A DNA stretch of 64,000 nt from Planctomycetaceae bacterium (GCA_002702655.1 PABB01000075.1:179047-243046); one strand, 5' to 3'. Counted from the first letter of the stretch, positions 16,369-26,314 are shown. A program made the numbers and translations. Notes: generated by a model from the letters alone, not told the origin.

Positions 16369-18750
16369 TCACGGCGCGGCTGCGGACCAACTCGGATCGT
16401 AGTTCAGCGCGTACATCAGCGCGTTCAGGCCGATTCGCGCCGCATCTTGCTGCGTGTAGCCGCGGCAGCCCAGCGCCTCGTGCTGTTCCAGCGCACAACT
16501 GATGTCATACGGCGAGAAGATCACCGCCAGCCGACCATCGATCTCCACGCCCTCGATCTCCGGTTCGACCTGTTCCACGCGACTACGGAGCGGTTGCCCC
16601 GGTACGTTGACGGCCGGCTCGCGACGACTGACCTGACGAATGTCGAAGCCGCCCGTGTTGCGGCTGAACAGGGGGTGACTCGCCGGGATCCGTTGCAGTT
16701 TGTTGTCGGGCAAGATCAAAGCGATCTCGCGGCGAAACGCCGCGGCGAACTCCTTGCTCGCACATATCGAGTCGGCCAGCAGCGTGCCGCCGTTCTTGAG
16801 AAACTCGGCGAGCGCTTCACGCTCTTGCGGGGTGAAGCGAAAATCGTGTCGCCCGTGCATGAACGCCATGTGGAACCGCAACAGACCCGGGTCTGTCGGC
16901 CGCAGTTCGTACTGCTCGGCGCTGATGCTCAGCTTCAACTCGCCCTGGCCGGCTGAACGCAGCAAGTTGGGCAGCGCACCGGGGGCGTCGTTGCAGCCGC
17001 CGCCGTGCATCAGTTTGGCGACGCGAATCACGTCGCGGCCGCCCATCAGATCGGCGTCGGCCAGTTTGGCCAGGTCGAACGATTCTTCCTTGCCTTTGGG
17101 TTCGCGATTGGTCGCGTAGGCCAACACGTTCAGGCCAATGGCCATGGCGTCCTCGACCCTCTGGCGGGGGATCTCGGGCAAATCGGCCAGCCGGCCGCGA
17201 CCGTACAACTCCCAGTAGCACGACAGGTCCACCTCGCTGAACACGGCGCAAGTACGGCAGCCATACTCGACCGTCCACAGTCGCGTGGCGTAGGGCGAGT
17301 CGGGTCGCACGATCTGGTCGATCTTCCAAATCGGATGCTCCGGGCCGGCGCGGCGCAGCTTGTACTCCGGCTCGGGGAAGACTTGCTCGATGAACTGGCG
17401 AAAGCCGCGATCGAAATCGGCCCCGCCGGCGCAGGTCGCTTCGGCAAACAAGAAACCGCCGCGGTCCAGGTAGTCGCGCACCTTGGTCGCCATCCCGTCG
17501 AGCGCAGGCGGCTGGCTGCCGCTGATAAACAGCACGGGCGTTTGCAGCAAGTCTTCCGCTTCGGCCTGCTCGCCGTCGAGCACCTGCCACGTGAGTTTCA
17601 TGCCCCACGCCTTTTCGGTGTAGCCGGTCAGGTTGCCGACTCCCGCGGGGTGATTGTCCCAGTCGTTTCCCGGGCCGTATTGCAGTTTGCCCATCAATAC
17701 CGGCCAGCGACCCTTGCTCAGAAACAAGAGCGCGAACGACGTGGCGATGTTGGGGTTGTTCTCGATCGCCGAACCGCTCGTCCAGTTGTGGCTGAACGGG
17801 TCCTGGCGGCTGAGTAGAAACTCGGCGCCCTCGCGATACCAATCGTGGTCGCCAATGAACCGCCGTGCGGTCAGACGGCCAAAACGCTCCAGCCCGTAGA
17901 GATAGTAGAAATGCCAGTTTTGGCTGCCGGGGTTGCGCTGGACCGAGAAGTTGCGGCCCATCCATTTTTCGGCGCGCGTGAGCCACGACATGTCTTTGGC
18001 GGGCAGACAACAGTTCACGCGGCCGTCGACCACGTTGGCCGCTCCGTCGCCCAGTTGCCCCGTGCAGATAATCATCGCCCCCACGCCTGCGCAGGTCATG
18101 CTAGCCGTGCCGTGTTCGACCCAATCGGGTTGATACGCCCACGAGCCGTCGGGCAATTGGCAGTCGCGCCAGTACTGCTCCGCCATTTCCCACGTTTGCT
18201 TGTTGACGCGCGCCCCCGCGCGCTCCGCCTCGTACAACGCGAGCACCGCGAATTGCGAGTTGCTGTTGTCGCCCCCCACGCTGCCGGGGTAGGACCACCC
18301 GCCGGCGCGGTCGCCCTGTTTGATCTGCGTGGTTTCCAGCCAGTCGACGTTCCGCTGGATCAGCGCCAGGTCGCGGCCCAGATTCGCTTCGGCCAGGACC
18401 ATCGTCTGCAGGGCTACGGTGTATGTTTTGCGCAGCCCGATCTCACGCACCTGGGCGAGCGCCTTTTGCATCTGCGGGTCCTCGACCGGCACTCCTGCAT
18501 TGAGCAGCGCCAGAGTGACCAGCGCGGTGACGCCGCCGGGATAGTCGAGGCTGCCGCCCCATTCGCCTTTGGGCGACTGTTCGCTGAGCAGATACTTGGC
18601 GCCTTGCTCGATTGCGCGCCGGACGGCCTCAGCGGTAACGGGCTCCTGCCGGCCCCGTTGCGCGACCGCCGCCGCGGGCGTCGCGACCATGCTGGCCAAG
18701 ACGATGAGCGTGACGCCCCAGCGGCCTGTCGTTGCGCGAGTTCGCATCAT
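16369..18750 (-). CDS. Exported prenyltransferase-fold protein with two DUF4159 domains
   Basis: This 793-residue protein has a signal peptide ending near AVAQR, an alpha/alpha-toroid region of squalene-cyclase type (about residues 40-350, with motifs such as GAKYLLSEQSPKGEWGG), and then two successive DUF4159-like modules (about 400-585 and 630-790). Each module has a GG-(F/T)-L strand, a V-F-P-E or L-P-D-N-K-L loop, an S-E-V-D-L-S-C or S-P-Y-D-I-S-C segment and an IGLN-x-L-x-YA ending. DUF4159 has a glutamine-amidotransferase-like fold without known activity. It is divergent from moxR by 228 bases, and this pairing with MoxR/VWA genes recurs in planctomycetes. Confidence 0.85.
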   Translation of the reverse strand: MMRTRATTGRWGVTLIVLASMVATPAAAVAQRGRQEPVTAEAVRRAIEQGAKYLLSEQSPKGEWGGSLDYPGGVTALVTLALLNAGVPVEDPQMQKALAQVREIGLRKTYTVALQTMVLAEANLGRDLALIQRNVDWLETTQIKQGDRAGGWSYPGSVGGDNSNSQFAVLALYEAERAGARVNKQTWEMAEQYWRDCQLPDGSWAYQPDWVEHGTASMTCAGVGAMIICTGQLGDGAANVVDGRVNCCLPAKDMSWLTRAEKWMGRNFSVQRNPGSQNWHFYYLYGLERFGRLTARRFIGDHDWYREGAEFLLSRQDPFSHNWTSGSAIENNPNIATSFALLFLSKGRWPVLMGKLQYGPGNDWDNHPAGVGNLTGYTEKAWGMKLTWQVLDGEQAEAEDLLQTPVLFISGSQPPALDGMATKVRDYLDRGGFLFAEATCAGGADFDRGFRQFIEQVFPEPEYKLRRAGPEHPIWKIDQIVRPDSPYATRLWTVEYGCRTCAVFSEVDLSCYWELYGRGRLADLPEIPRQRVEDAMAIGLNVLAYATNREPKGKEESFDLAKLADADLMGGRDVIRVAKLMHGGGCNDAPGALPNLLRSAGQGELKLSISAEQYELRPTDPGLLRFHMAFMHGRHDFRFTPQEREALAEFLKNGGTLLADSICASKEFAAAFRREIALILPDNKLQRIPASHPLFSRNTGGFDIRQVSRREPAVNVPGQPLRSRVEQVEPEIEGVEIDGRLAVIFSPYDISCALEQHEALGCRGYTQQDAARIGLNALMYALNYDPSWSAAAP

Positions 18751-18978
18751 GCGGCTCTGCTTGTTGGTTGTTTGAGAAGGTTGGACTCGTGGCGTCGGCC
18801 GGCGCGAGAGGCCGGCGAGGCCGCCCGCGCGGTCGATTCGCCGCATTGTCCGCATTCTAGGGCAGTTATAGAATCCGGTAGCCGCCCGGCTGCCGCGAGT
18901 TCGCGGTCGGCGCCGGCGCCGGCCCGGTTTTGCCGGCCCAGCTTGCCCCAACTACCATCCTTTGCACGAGGCGTCGTC

Positions 18979-20001
<1,023 letters not shown>

Positions 20002-20006
20002 GTAAG

Positions 20007-20485
20007 AGTCGGTAGTGGGTAGGCGGTTGTCGGTAGTCGATGAGTGTGGGGACGTCATGGCGGTGCGAAACTGTCGCGATCTGGTGGTCTGGCAGAAGGC
20101 CATGAAACTGGCCGAAGAAATTTACGCACTCAGTGCTGGTTTTCCTCCCGATGAGCGATTTGCTTTGACAAATCAGATTCGTCGCGCCGTGGTTTCAATA
20201 CCCTCGAACGTCGCCGAAGGCGAAGGACGCTCGTCGAAACAGGATTTTCGACGCTTTCTCAACATTGCGATGGGGTCGCTTCGCGAGGTGGAGACTCAAC
20301 TCGAACTAGCGATCCGGTTGAGGTATGCATCGAATGAGAACGCGAAAATCAGCCTGGATCTAGCTGACGAAGTCGGCCGCATGCTTCGCGGCCTCGCGAA
20401 ATCGCTCGAAGCGCAGGACTAGCGATAGGCATGCTGGCGGTCTGGTTCAGGCACTACCGACTACCCCCTACCCACTACCGGCTCC
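20007..20485. repeat. Inverted-repeat cassette carrying a four-helix-bundle gene (GGTAGTGGGTAG family)
   Basis: The left arm at 20007-20039 and the right arm at 20453-20485 are reverse complements with 3 mismatches in 32 bases. Each arm is itself repetitive, with GGTAGTGGGTAG followed by GTCGGTAGT. The left arm begins 5 bases after the moxR stop; the right arm ends one base before the DUF58 start codon. The only gene inside is 20057-20422. Because moxR and DUF58 genes are normally adjacent, this looks like an insertion of a discrete unit. Confidence 0.75.
20057..20422 (+). CDS. Four-helix-bundle protein of the 23S rRNA intervening-sequence (S23) family
   Basis: This is a 121-residue protein. 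The opening RDLVVWQKAMKLAEEIY, the central FALTNQIRRAVVSIPSNVAEG and the EFxRFL-type helix (here DFRRFLNIAMGSLREVETQL) are diagnostic of the family. Homologues lie inside 23S rRNA intervening sequences, as orphans elsewhere, and as Avd, an accessory of diversity-generating retroelements. They form basic pentamers that bind nucleic acid. No reverse transcriptase or rRNA is nearby, so this is an orphan. Its position between inverted repeats inside the MoxR/DUF58 operon suggests a mobile unit. Confidence 0.9.
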   Translation: MAVRNCRDLVVWQKAMKLAEEIYALSAGFPPDERFALTNQIRRAVVSIPSNVAEGEGRSSKQDFRRFLNIAMGSLREVETQLELAIRLRYASNENAKISLDLADEVGRMLRGLAKSLEAQD

Positions 20486-20486
20486 A

Positions 20487-21383
20487 ATGGCCACCGTCGA
20501 AAAATACCTGAAGCCCGAAGTCATCCGCCAGATCTCGCGGCTGGACTTGCGCGCTCAGTTCATTGTGAAGGGGTTCCTGCAGGGTCTGCACGCCAGTCCG
20601 TTTCATGGGTTTTCCGTCGAGTTCAGCGAGCATCGCAAATACACGACCGGCGACGACCCTAAGGACATCGATTGGCTCGCCTACGCCAAGACCGATCGGT
20701 ACTACGTCAAGAAATTCGAGGCCGAGACGAACATCACCGGCTATCTGGCGATGGACCTGTCCGCCTCGATGGCCTACAGCTACGAACAGGAGCTGACCAA
20801 GTTCGAGTACGCGACCTGCCTGGCCGCGGCGCTGTGCTACCTGATGGTGCTGCAAAAGGATCCCGTGGGTTTGGTCACGTTTGGCGAGCGGATTGTCGAC
20901 AGCCTGGCGCCGCGGAGCAACCGTCGGCAGATCGGCAACATCCTGTCGCTGCTGGCGAAGCTGGAACCGCACGACAAGACCGACGTGGCCCACAGCCTGA
21001 CGCAGTTGGCGGCGATGCTCAAACACAGCAGCCTGGTCATGCTGTTCAGCGATTTGCTGGCCGATCCCGAGCCGACGCTCTCGGCCATGCGCCGCCTGCG
21101 GCACGGCGGCCACGACGTGATCGTGTTTCACATCCTCGACGCCGCCGAGACGCAGTTTCCGTTTGAGGGCTTGGTCGAACTGCGCGACCCCGAAACGGGC
21201 GATCGCCTGCAAGTCGACGCCGACGGCTATCGGGCGGACTATCTGCAAGAAATCAACGAATTCCGCGACCACTTCGCCCGCGAGTGCCGGCAAAGCGGCA
21301 TCGACTATGTCCCGCTGGATACGTCAATGCAATTTGACCGGGCCCTGATGGAGTATTTGGTGAATCGGCGGTCGCTGGGGTGA
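20487..21383 (+). CDS. DUF58 domain protein (VWA-like)
   Basis: This 298-residue cytoplasmic protein has the DUF58 core FSEHRKYTTGDDPKDIDW and YVKKFEAETN, then a VWA-type fold with LAMDLSASM, whose DLSAS keeps the DxSxS metal site. It is expected to work with the MoxR ATPase upstream. The start codon lies directly after the right arm of the inverted repeat, so there is no recognisable ribosome-binding site; translation may depend on the upstream gene or on folding of the repeat. Confidence 0.92.
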   Translation: MATVEKYLKPEVIRQISRLDLRAQFIVKGFLQGLHASPFHGFSVEFSEHRKYTTGDDPKDIDWLAYAKTDRYYVKKFEAETNITGYLAMDLSASMAYSYEQELTKFEYATCLAAALCYLMVLQKDPVGLVTFGERIVDSLAPRSNRRQIGNILSLLAKLEPHDKTDVAHSLTQLAAMLKHSSLVMLFSDLLADPEPTLSAMRRLRHGGHDVIVFHILDAAETQFPFEGLVELRDPETGDRLQVDADGYRADYLQEINEFRDHFARECRQSGIDYVPLDTSMQFDRALMEYLVNRRSLG

Positions 21384-21389
21384 TTGATG

Positions 21390-21637
21390 AACCACGGAGG
21401 CACAGAGGGCGCTGAGACGGCAGAAGAAGTAATCTGACTCGGATGACACAGATTTCGCGGATAAGATTGGCCACAGAAGGCACAAAAGTCACACGAGAAA
21501 TGAGTCGTGTTGGGAGGTGGGGGAAACATCCGGTGAACTCGGCGTTGGCACGTCATTCCTGTCGCACAATGCTCCGAGCAATCCGTGAAATCCGTGGTGA
21601 GACTCACTCTGTGCTCTCCGTGCCCTCTGTGGTGAGT
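21390..21637. repeat. Nested inverted repeats between DUF58 and BatA-like genes
   Basis: Outer arms at 21390-21420 and 21606-21637 are reverse complements of the CACAGAGG family also seen at 11779/12304. Inner arms near 21441-21462 (ACACAGATTTCGCGGAT) and 21580-21598 (ATCCGTGAAATCCGTGG) form a second inverted pair, and ACACGA/TCGTGT at 21491/21505 forms a small hairpin inside. The spacer of 278 bases holds no credible gene. The outer left arm begins 6 bases after the DUF58 stop and the right arm ends 24 bases before the next start. Confidence 0.65.
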
Positions 21638-21661
21638 CCGTCGTAAACCGCTGAATGATTC

Positions 21662-23785
21662 ATGGGATTTCTCACGCCAGCTTTGACCCTCGGCGCCCTT
21701 GCGGTGGCCGTCCCGATTGTGCTGCATTTGGTGATGCGCCAGCGGCCGCGGGAGTTGGAGTTTCCCGCGTTGCGATTCGTGCAGCAGCGTCGCGATTCGA
21801 ACCGCCGGCGGATGCGCTTGCGGCACTGGCTGCTGCTGGCGCTGCGGTGCGGGTTGATCGTACTGTTGGCGTTGGCGCTGGCTCGACCGACGTGGCGGCC
21901 GCCCGAAGCGCGCGGCAAGGCGGGGGCGCCAATCGCCGCGGCATTGGTCATCGACAATTCACCGCGGATGCAATACGTCGCCAGCGGCCAAAGCCGACTG
22001 GACGCGGCGGTGGCGGCGGCCACGGGCGTGCTGCAGCAGCTGCCCGGCGACGCCCAGGCCACCGTGCTTGATCTGACGGCCGGATCGCCGCGATTTGCGC
22101 TCGACGTGAGTTCGGCGGTCGCGCGGGTCGAGAACTTGTCCTCCGTTGCCGACGCCCGCGAACTGGCGACTGCCGTGGTCGACGCGATTGAGTTGGCGGC
22201 CCAACAGGAAAATCGGCGGGGGCAAGTGTTTGTGTTCTCCGATTTGTCGGGAGCGGCGCTCTCAAATGAGGCGATCACCAGGATTGCCGCGGCGCTGGAA
22301 GAGGCGCCGGAGGTGCAGCTGGCACTGGTGGACGTGGGCGACGACGCCGACGCGAACACCGCGCTGGGCGAGGCGGTCCTTTCCGCCACGGTGCTGCGAA
22401 CGGGCGAGCCGCTGCGGATCTCCGCGCCGGTCTCGATGACCGGGCCGGGCGAGCCGCCATTGGTCGAGTTGCTGCTGGCCGACGAGAGCGGCGAGTTGAT
22501 CAAACGCAACCAGCAGATCGTCGAGCTCGCCGGCGGCGACGCGACGCGGACCGGCGAAGTGGAGTTCACGCTGGATGACCTGCCGTTGGGAGTCCACCAG
22601 GGCGTCGTACAATTGTCGTCGCCCGATGCGCTGACGATCGACAACCAACGTTTTTTCACTGTTGATGTGCGTCCCGCGGCGCGAGTCCTGCTGGCCGCCG
22701 ACGCGCCGACCGACGCCACGCTGGTGCGCGAGGCCATCAGCCCTTCGCTGTTGGGTGGCGAGGGTCAACGGTTTGAATGCGAAACGGTCACGGCTGCCAC
22801 GCTGCGCAGTGCGCCATTGGAGGACTATCAGGCCGTTTTACTCCTCGACCCGCCGAGTTTGCCGCCGGCGGCGTGGGATGCCCTGGACACGTACCTGCAG
22901 CAAGGCGGGGGGGTTGGCGTGTTCTTGGGGCACAACGCCAGCAGTGCCCCGTTCAACGAGGCCGGCCCGCAGAAACTGCTGCCGGGGCGGCTAAGACGCA
23001 TTTCGCGCGACGCGACCTATCTGCGCCCCCGGCGGTTGGATCACCCGGCGTTGGCGGGAATGGCCGAGTTTGCCGAATCGATTCCCTGGTCGTTGTGCGC
23101 GACCTTTCGGTATTGGCAGTTCGAGGAGTTGAGCTCGGACTCGCACGTGGTTGCGGCGTTTGCCAATGGCGAGCCGGCGATCCTGCAGCGGGCGGCAGGG
23201 CAGGGGCGGTTGCTCGTCGGCGTGACGCCGCTCGGCGAGCCGCCCAGCCCCCGTGGGCGCGAACCCTGGAATGAATGGGCGCGGCACGCATGGCCGTACG
23301 TGCTGATCTGCGATGAGCTGACCGGCTATCTGGCGCGCGACGCCGAGACGCAGCTCGACTACTTGGCCGGCGATACCGCGACGATCCCGCTGGCACTCGA
23401 TCAGCGCGTGACGAACTACGTGTTGCGGTTGCCGGACGGGCAAGGACTGCGGCGCACGGCCGCGGTGAGCGACGCCGCGCTGTCAATCAGCGTGACCGAC
23501 GATCCGGGAAACTACCGCGTGACCAGCGGCTCCGCGCAGCTCGATCGCGGATTCAGCGTGAACATACCCGGCGAATACAGCAATCTCGCGCGGCGTGATC
23601 CGGCTGACCTGTCGGCGGCGTTGCCGGCAGCACAGTTTCAATTCGCGGCGACCGGCGTAGCGGCGGCCGAACTTGTCGAAGCGGCCGCCACCGGACGCGA
23701 GCTGTACTCCTGGGCGATCGGGTTGGTCGCCGTCGTCTGGGGCGCCGAGCACCTGCTGGCCAATCGATTTTACCGTCGCGAATGA
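21662..23785 (+). CDS. BatA N-terminal-domain membrane protein, VWA-like
   Basis: This is a 707-residue protein. The N-terminus has the BatA signature: a hydrophobic helix, the loop RELEFPALRFVQQRRDSNRRR and a second helix ending LALALARP. A VWA-like domain follows (ALVIDNSPRMQYV), but the metal site reads D-N-S-P-R instead of D-x-S-x-S, so metal binding may be lost. Next come a beta-rich region and a glutamine-amidotransferase-like domain (VLLLDPPSLPPAAWDALD), then a last membrane helix near 683-700. It probably displays a large periplasmic domain. Confidence 0.85.
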   Translation: MGFLTPALTLGALAVAVPIVLHLVMRQRPRELEFPALRFVQQRRDSNRRRMRLRHWLLLALRCGLIVLLALALARPTWRPPEARGKAGAPIAAALVIDNSPRMQYVASGQSRLDAAVAAATGVLQQLPGDAQATVLDLTAGSPRFALDVSSAVARVENLSSVADARELATAVVDAIELAAQQENRRGQVFVFSDLSGAALSNEAITRIAAALEEAPEVQLALVDVGDDADANTALGEAVLSATVLRTGEPLRISAPVSMTGPGEPPLVELLLADESGELIKRNQQIVELAGGDATRTGEVEFTLDDLPLGVHQGVVQLSSPDALTIDNQRFFTVDVRPAARVLLAADAPTDATLVREAISPSLLGGEGQRFECETVTAATLRSAPLEDYQAVLLLDPPSLPPAAWDALDTYLQQGGGVGVFLGHNASSAPFNEAGPQKLLPGRLRRISRDATYLRPRRLDHPALAGMAEFAESIPWSLCATFRYWQFEELSSDSHVVAAFANGEPAILQRAAGQGRLLVGVTPLGEPPSPRGREPWNEWARHAWPYVLICDELTGYLARDAETQLDYLAGDTATIPLALDQRVTNYVLRLPDGQGLRRTAAVSDAALSISVTDDPGNYRVTSGSAQLDRGFSVNIPGEYSNLARRDPADLSAALPAAQFQFAATGVAAAELVEAAATGRELYSWAIGLVAVVWGAEHLLANRFYRRE

Positions 23786-23791
23786 TGATCT

Positions 23792-23990
23792 AAGGGGAAG
23801 GCGGAAGGGGGAATGGGGAAGGATTGATGCAGAGCTGGTTACGTAGGGCGACCCCAAACTCTGACTTCGCCGTTTCACTTGATGCAGAGGGTCGCGTAGC
23901 CGCGACCGCCAAGCGTATGACTTGCCGGCCCCGCCTCGAACCACTTCGCTAGACTTTGTTTCGCCTTCCCCATTCCACCTTCCCCCTTTG
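23792..23990. repeat. Inverted repeat with internal direct repeats (GGGGAAGGCGG family)
   Basis: The purine-rich arm at 23792-23822 is complemented by a pyrimidine-rich arm at 23962-23990, with a short indel. Between them two similar segments of about 45 bases lie head to tail, starting with TTGATGCAGAG at 23824 and 23879 and each ending in a TGACTT-C/G-CCG motif. The element starts 6 bases after the BatA-like stop and ends 2 bases before the VWA start. Another copy of the arm family is at 35441-35492. Confidence 0.65.
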
Positions 23991-23992
23991 AA

Positions 23993-26275
23993 ATGACTCG
24001 TTGGTCCTTGGATCCCGTCGGCGGCTGGCTGCTGATCGCAGTGGCGGCGTTGGCGCTTGCGCCGCTCTTGGCGGTGGGGCCGGATCGGCAGAAGGCGAGC
24101 CGCGGTCGGCGACTGACGCTGGTCGCGTTGCGCGCCGCCACGCTGCTGCTGTTGCTGGTCGCCATGTTGCGTCCAGCGGTGGAAACCGCGGTGAAACGCA
24201 AACTGCCCGGCACGCTGGCGATCTTGGCCGACCGCTCGCGCAGTATGCAGGTCGAAGACGCCGTGGCCGGCGCGTCGCGCTGGAATTCGGTGCGCGAGTC
24301 GCTCGCAGACGTACAGGACCAACTGGTCGAGTTGGCGGATACGTGGGACGTGAAGATCTACACCTTCGCGGACGCCGTGGAGCCGTCGCCTCTGGACGAG
24401 GGCCAACTCGACCTGCCTGCGGAGCCCGAGGGCAACCAGACCGCCATGGGCTCGGCCCTGTCGGACGTGCTCGACCAGGAGGCGCAGCAACGGTTGGTGG
24501 CGGTGCTGCTGTTGTCGGATGGCGCCCAGCGGGCGTTTGCTCCCCGCGATCAGCCGCCGCAAATCCCCGCCGGACGCATGGCGGCCGCCGGGGTGCCGCT
24601 GTACACCTTTGCCTACGGGCAGCCGTCGTTGGGCGACCAGGCCGACCTGCGGCTGGGCGACATGTTGGTCAGCGACGCCGTGTTCGTCGACACGCCGGTC
24701 ACGGTCGAAGCCGTGGTGAGCGCCTCAGGCTACGCCAACCAAACCTTCAAGGTGCAACTGCTGTGGGAGAACTCGCAAGGCGAGATGGAGCCCGCCGCGA
24801 CCACGGAAATTGAGGTTCGCCCGCAGCAACGCCGCTTCCCGATCAAGCTGACGCACGTGCCGACCGAGCCGGGCGAGTACAAGGTGACCATGCAGGTCGA
24901 AGCGGCCGAGGGCGAATTGGTCACCAAAAACAACTCGCAGAGCACGTTTGTCACGGTGCTCAAGGGCGGGGTCAGCATTCTGTATCTCGTCGGCAGCGAT
25001 ACGATCGGGGCCTCGGCCGCGGGGATCGAGCCGCGATTCCTGCGGGCGGCGTTGGCGGCCTCGCCCGACTTTGACGTGCAATATGAGTTAATCAACTACC
25101 GCAACCCGGAACTCGACTACCGCCCGCGACTGCGGGACGAGAAGTACGACGTGTACCTGCTGGGCAATGTCGATGTCACGGCACTGAGCACCCGCAGTTG
25201 GCGAGAGATGGCCAATCAGGTCAACCAGGGCGCCGGGCTGGCCATGTTAGGCGGGTTTCACAGTTTTGGCCCCGGCGGATTTCGCAACTCGCCGTTGGAC
25301 GACGTGCTGCCGTTCGACATCGGACCCGCCGAACGCCAGGCCTTCGGCGAACCGCCCCGCGAGGATATGCACGTGAAGGGGCCGCTGCGGATGATCCCCG
25401 TCGAGCGCGGCGGCGCCGTGCATCCCATCCTGCGATTGCCGGGCGAGGAGACCATGGACATCTGGCGGAAGCTGCCGGAACTCGACGGCGCCAACCGATT
25501 CGAATGGGCGCGGCTGAAGGACCAAACGGCGTTGGTGGCCGCCACCGATGATCGCGACGGATTGCCGTTGCTGGTGCTCAGCGGTTGGGGCGGCGGCCGC
25601 GTGGCGTCGCTGGCGGTCGATTCGACCTGGCATTGGCAGATGGGCGGCGCCGGCGAGGTGCATCGGCGATTCTGGCGACAGCTCATCCTGTGGCTGGCCA
25701 AAAAGGACGAAACTGAAGGGCTGCGGGTGTGGGTCAAGCTCGACCAACGCCGCTACCAGCCGGGCAGCCGCGTCGATTTCACCCTGGGCGCCACCGGCGA
25801 GGACCAAGCGCCGATTGAAGGCGCCGAGTTCACGGTCAACGTGGTCAAGCCGGACGGCACGGGCGAGGAGGTCCGCGTCATCCGCCGCGGCGGCGAGTGG
25901 GGCGGCAGCTTCGCAACCACGGCCGAGCCGGGCGACTATCGCATCGAGGTTGCGGCCGCCGACGCCGAGGGCGTCGCGATCGGCGAAGCGGCGGCGCGGT
26001 TCGCGGTGATTGATCAGGACGTCGAACTCGATCAACCCGCCGCCGAGCCAACGCTGCTGGCGTCGCTGGCCAATCTGACCGCCGACGCCGGCGGCGCGGG
26101 CCTGGCGCCGGAGGAACTTCCCGCATTGATCGAATCGCTGCAGGCGAAGTCGCAGGAGTTCGAAGAAGAAATCGTCAATCGCGTCACGCTGTGGGACACG
26201 TGGTGGATGTTCCTGGCCCTCGTCGGCGGATTGTCGACGGAGTGGTTCCTGCGGAAACGGTGGGGATTGGTCTAG
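23993..26275 (+). CDS. Membrane-anchored VWA protein with glutamine-amidotransferase-like domain
   Basis: This is a 760-residue protein. Two N-terminal helices (about 10-28 and 38-55) precede a VWA domain, AILADRSRSMQV, whose DRSRS keeps the D-x-S-x-S metal site. A beta-sandwich region follows, then a class-I-amidotransferase-like domain with YLLGNVDVTALSTRSW and LAMLGGFHSFGPGG, a carboxypeptidase-regulatory-like region, and a C-terminal helix near 737-755. It ends the moxR operon and resembles the BatA-like protein before it in overall plan, unlike which its metal site is complete. Confidence 0.85.
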   Translation: MTRWSLDPVGGWLLIAVAALALAPLLAVGPDRQKASRGRRLTLVALRAATLLLLLVAMLRPAVETAVKRKLPGTLAILADRSRSMQVEDAVAGASRWNSVRESLADVQDQLVELADTWDVKIYTFADAVEPSPLDEGQLDLPAEPEGNQTAMGSALSDVLDQEAQQRLVAVLLLSDGAQRAFAPRDQPPQIPAGRMAAAGVPLYTFAYGQPSLGDQADLRLGDMLVSDAVFVDTPVTVEAVVSASGYANQTFKVQLLWENSQGEMEPAATTEIEVRPQQRRFPIKLTHVPTEPGEYKVTMQVEAAEGELVTKNNSQSTFVTVLKGGVSILYLVGSDTIGASAAGIEPRFLRAALAASPDFDVQYELINYRNPELDYRPRLRDEKYDVYLLGNVDVTALSTRSWREMANQVNQGAGLAMLGGFHSFGPGGFRNSPLDDVLPFDIGPAERQAFGEPPREDMHVKGPLRMIPVERGGAVHPILRLPGEETMDIWRKLPELDGANRFEWARLKDQTALVAATDDRDGLPLLVLSGWGGGRVASLAVDSTWHWQMGGAGEVHRRFWRQLILWLAKKDETEGLRVWVKLDQRRYQPGSRVDFTLGATGEDQAPIEGAEFTVNVVKPDGTGEEVRVIRRGGEWGGSFATTAEPGDYRIEVAAADAEGVAIGEAAARFAVIDQDVELDQPAAEPTLLASLANLTADAGGAGLAPEELPALIESLQAKSQEFEEEIVNRVTLWDTWWMFLALVGGLSTEWFLRKRWGLV

Positions 26276-26314
26276 TCCAAGCTTCTGTGCAGCGCGGCTG
26301 CTATTCGCTTGCGA

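Noticed and set aside
17845-18978. Long in-frame extension upstream of moxR
   Set aside because: It is antisense to the DUF4159 gene, has no MoxR homology, and a TTG with a good ribosome-binding site at 18979 explains the start.
20007-20485. Diversity-generating retroelement suggested by an Avd-like gene
   Set aside because: There is no reverse transcriptase and no template/variable repeat pair nearby; the gene is better called an orphan S23-type protein.
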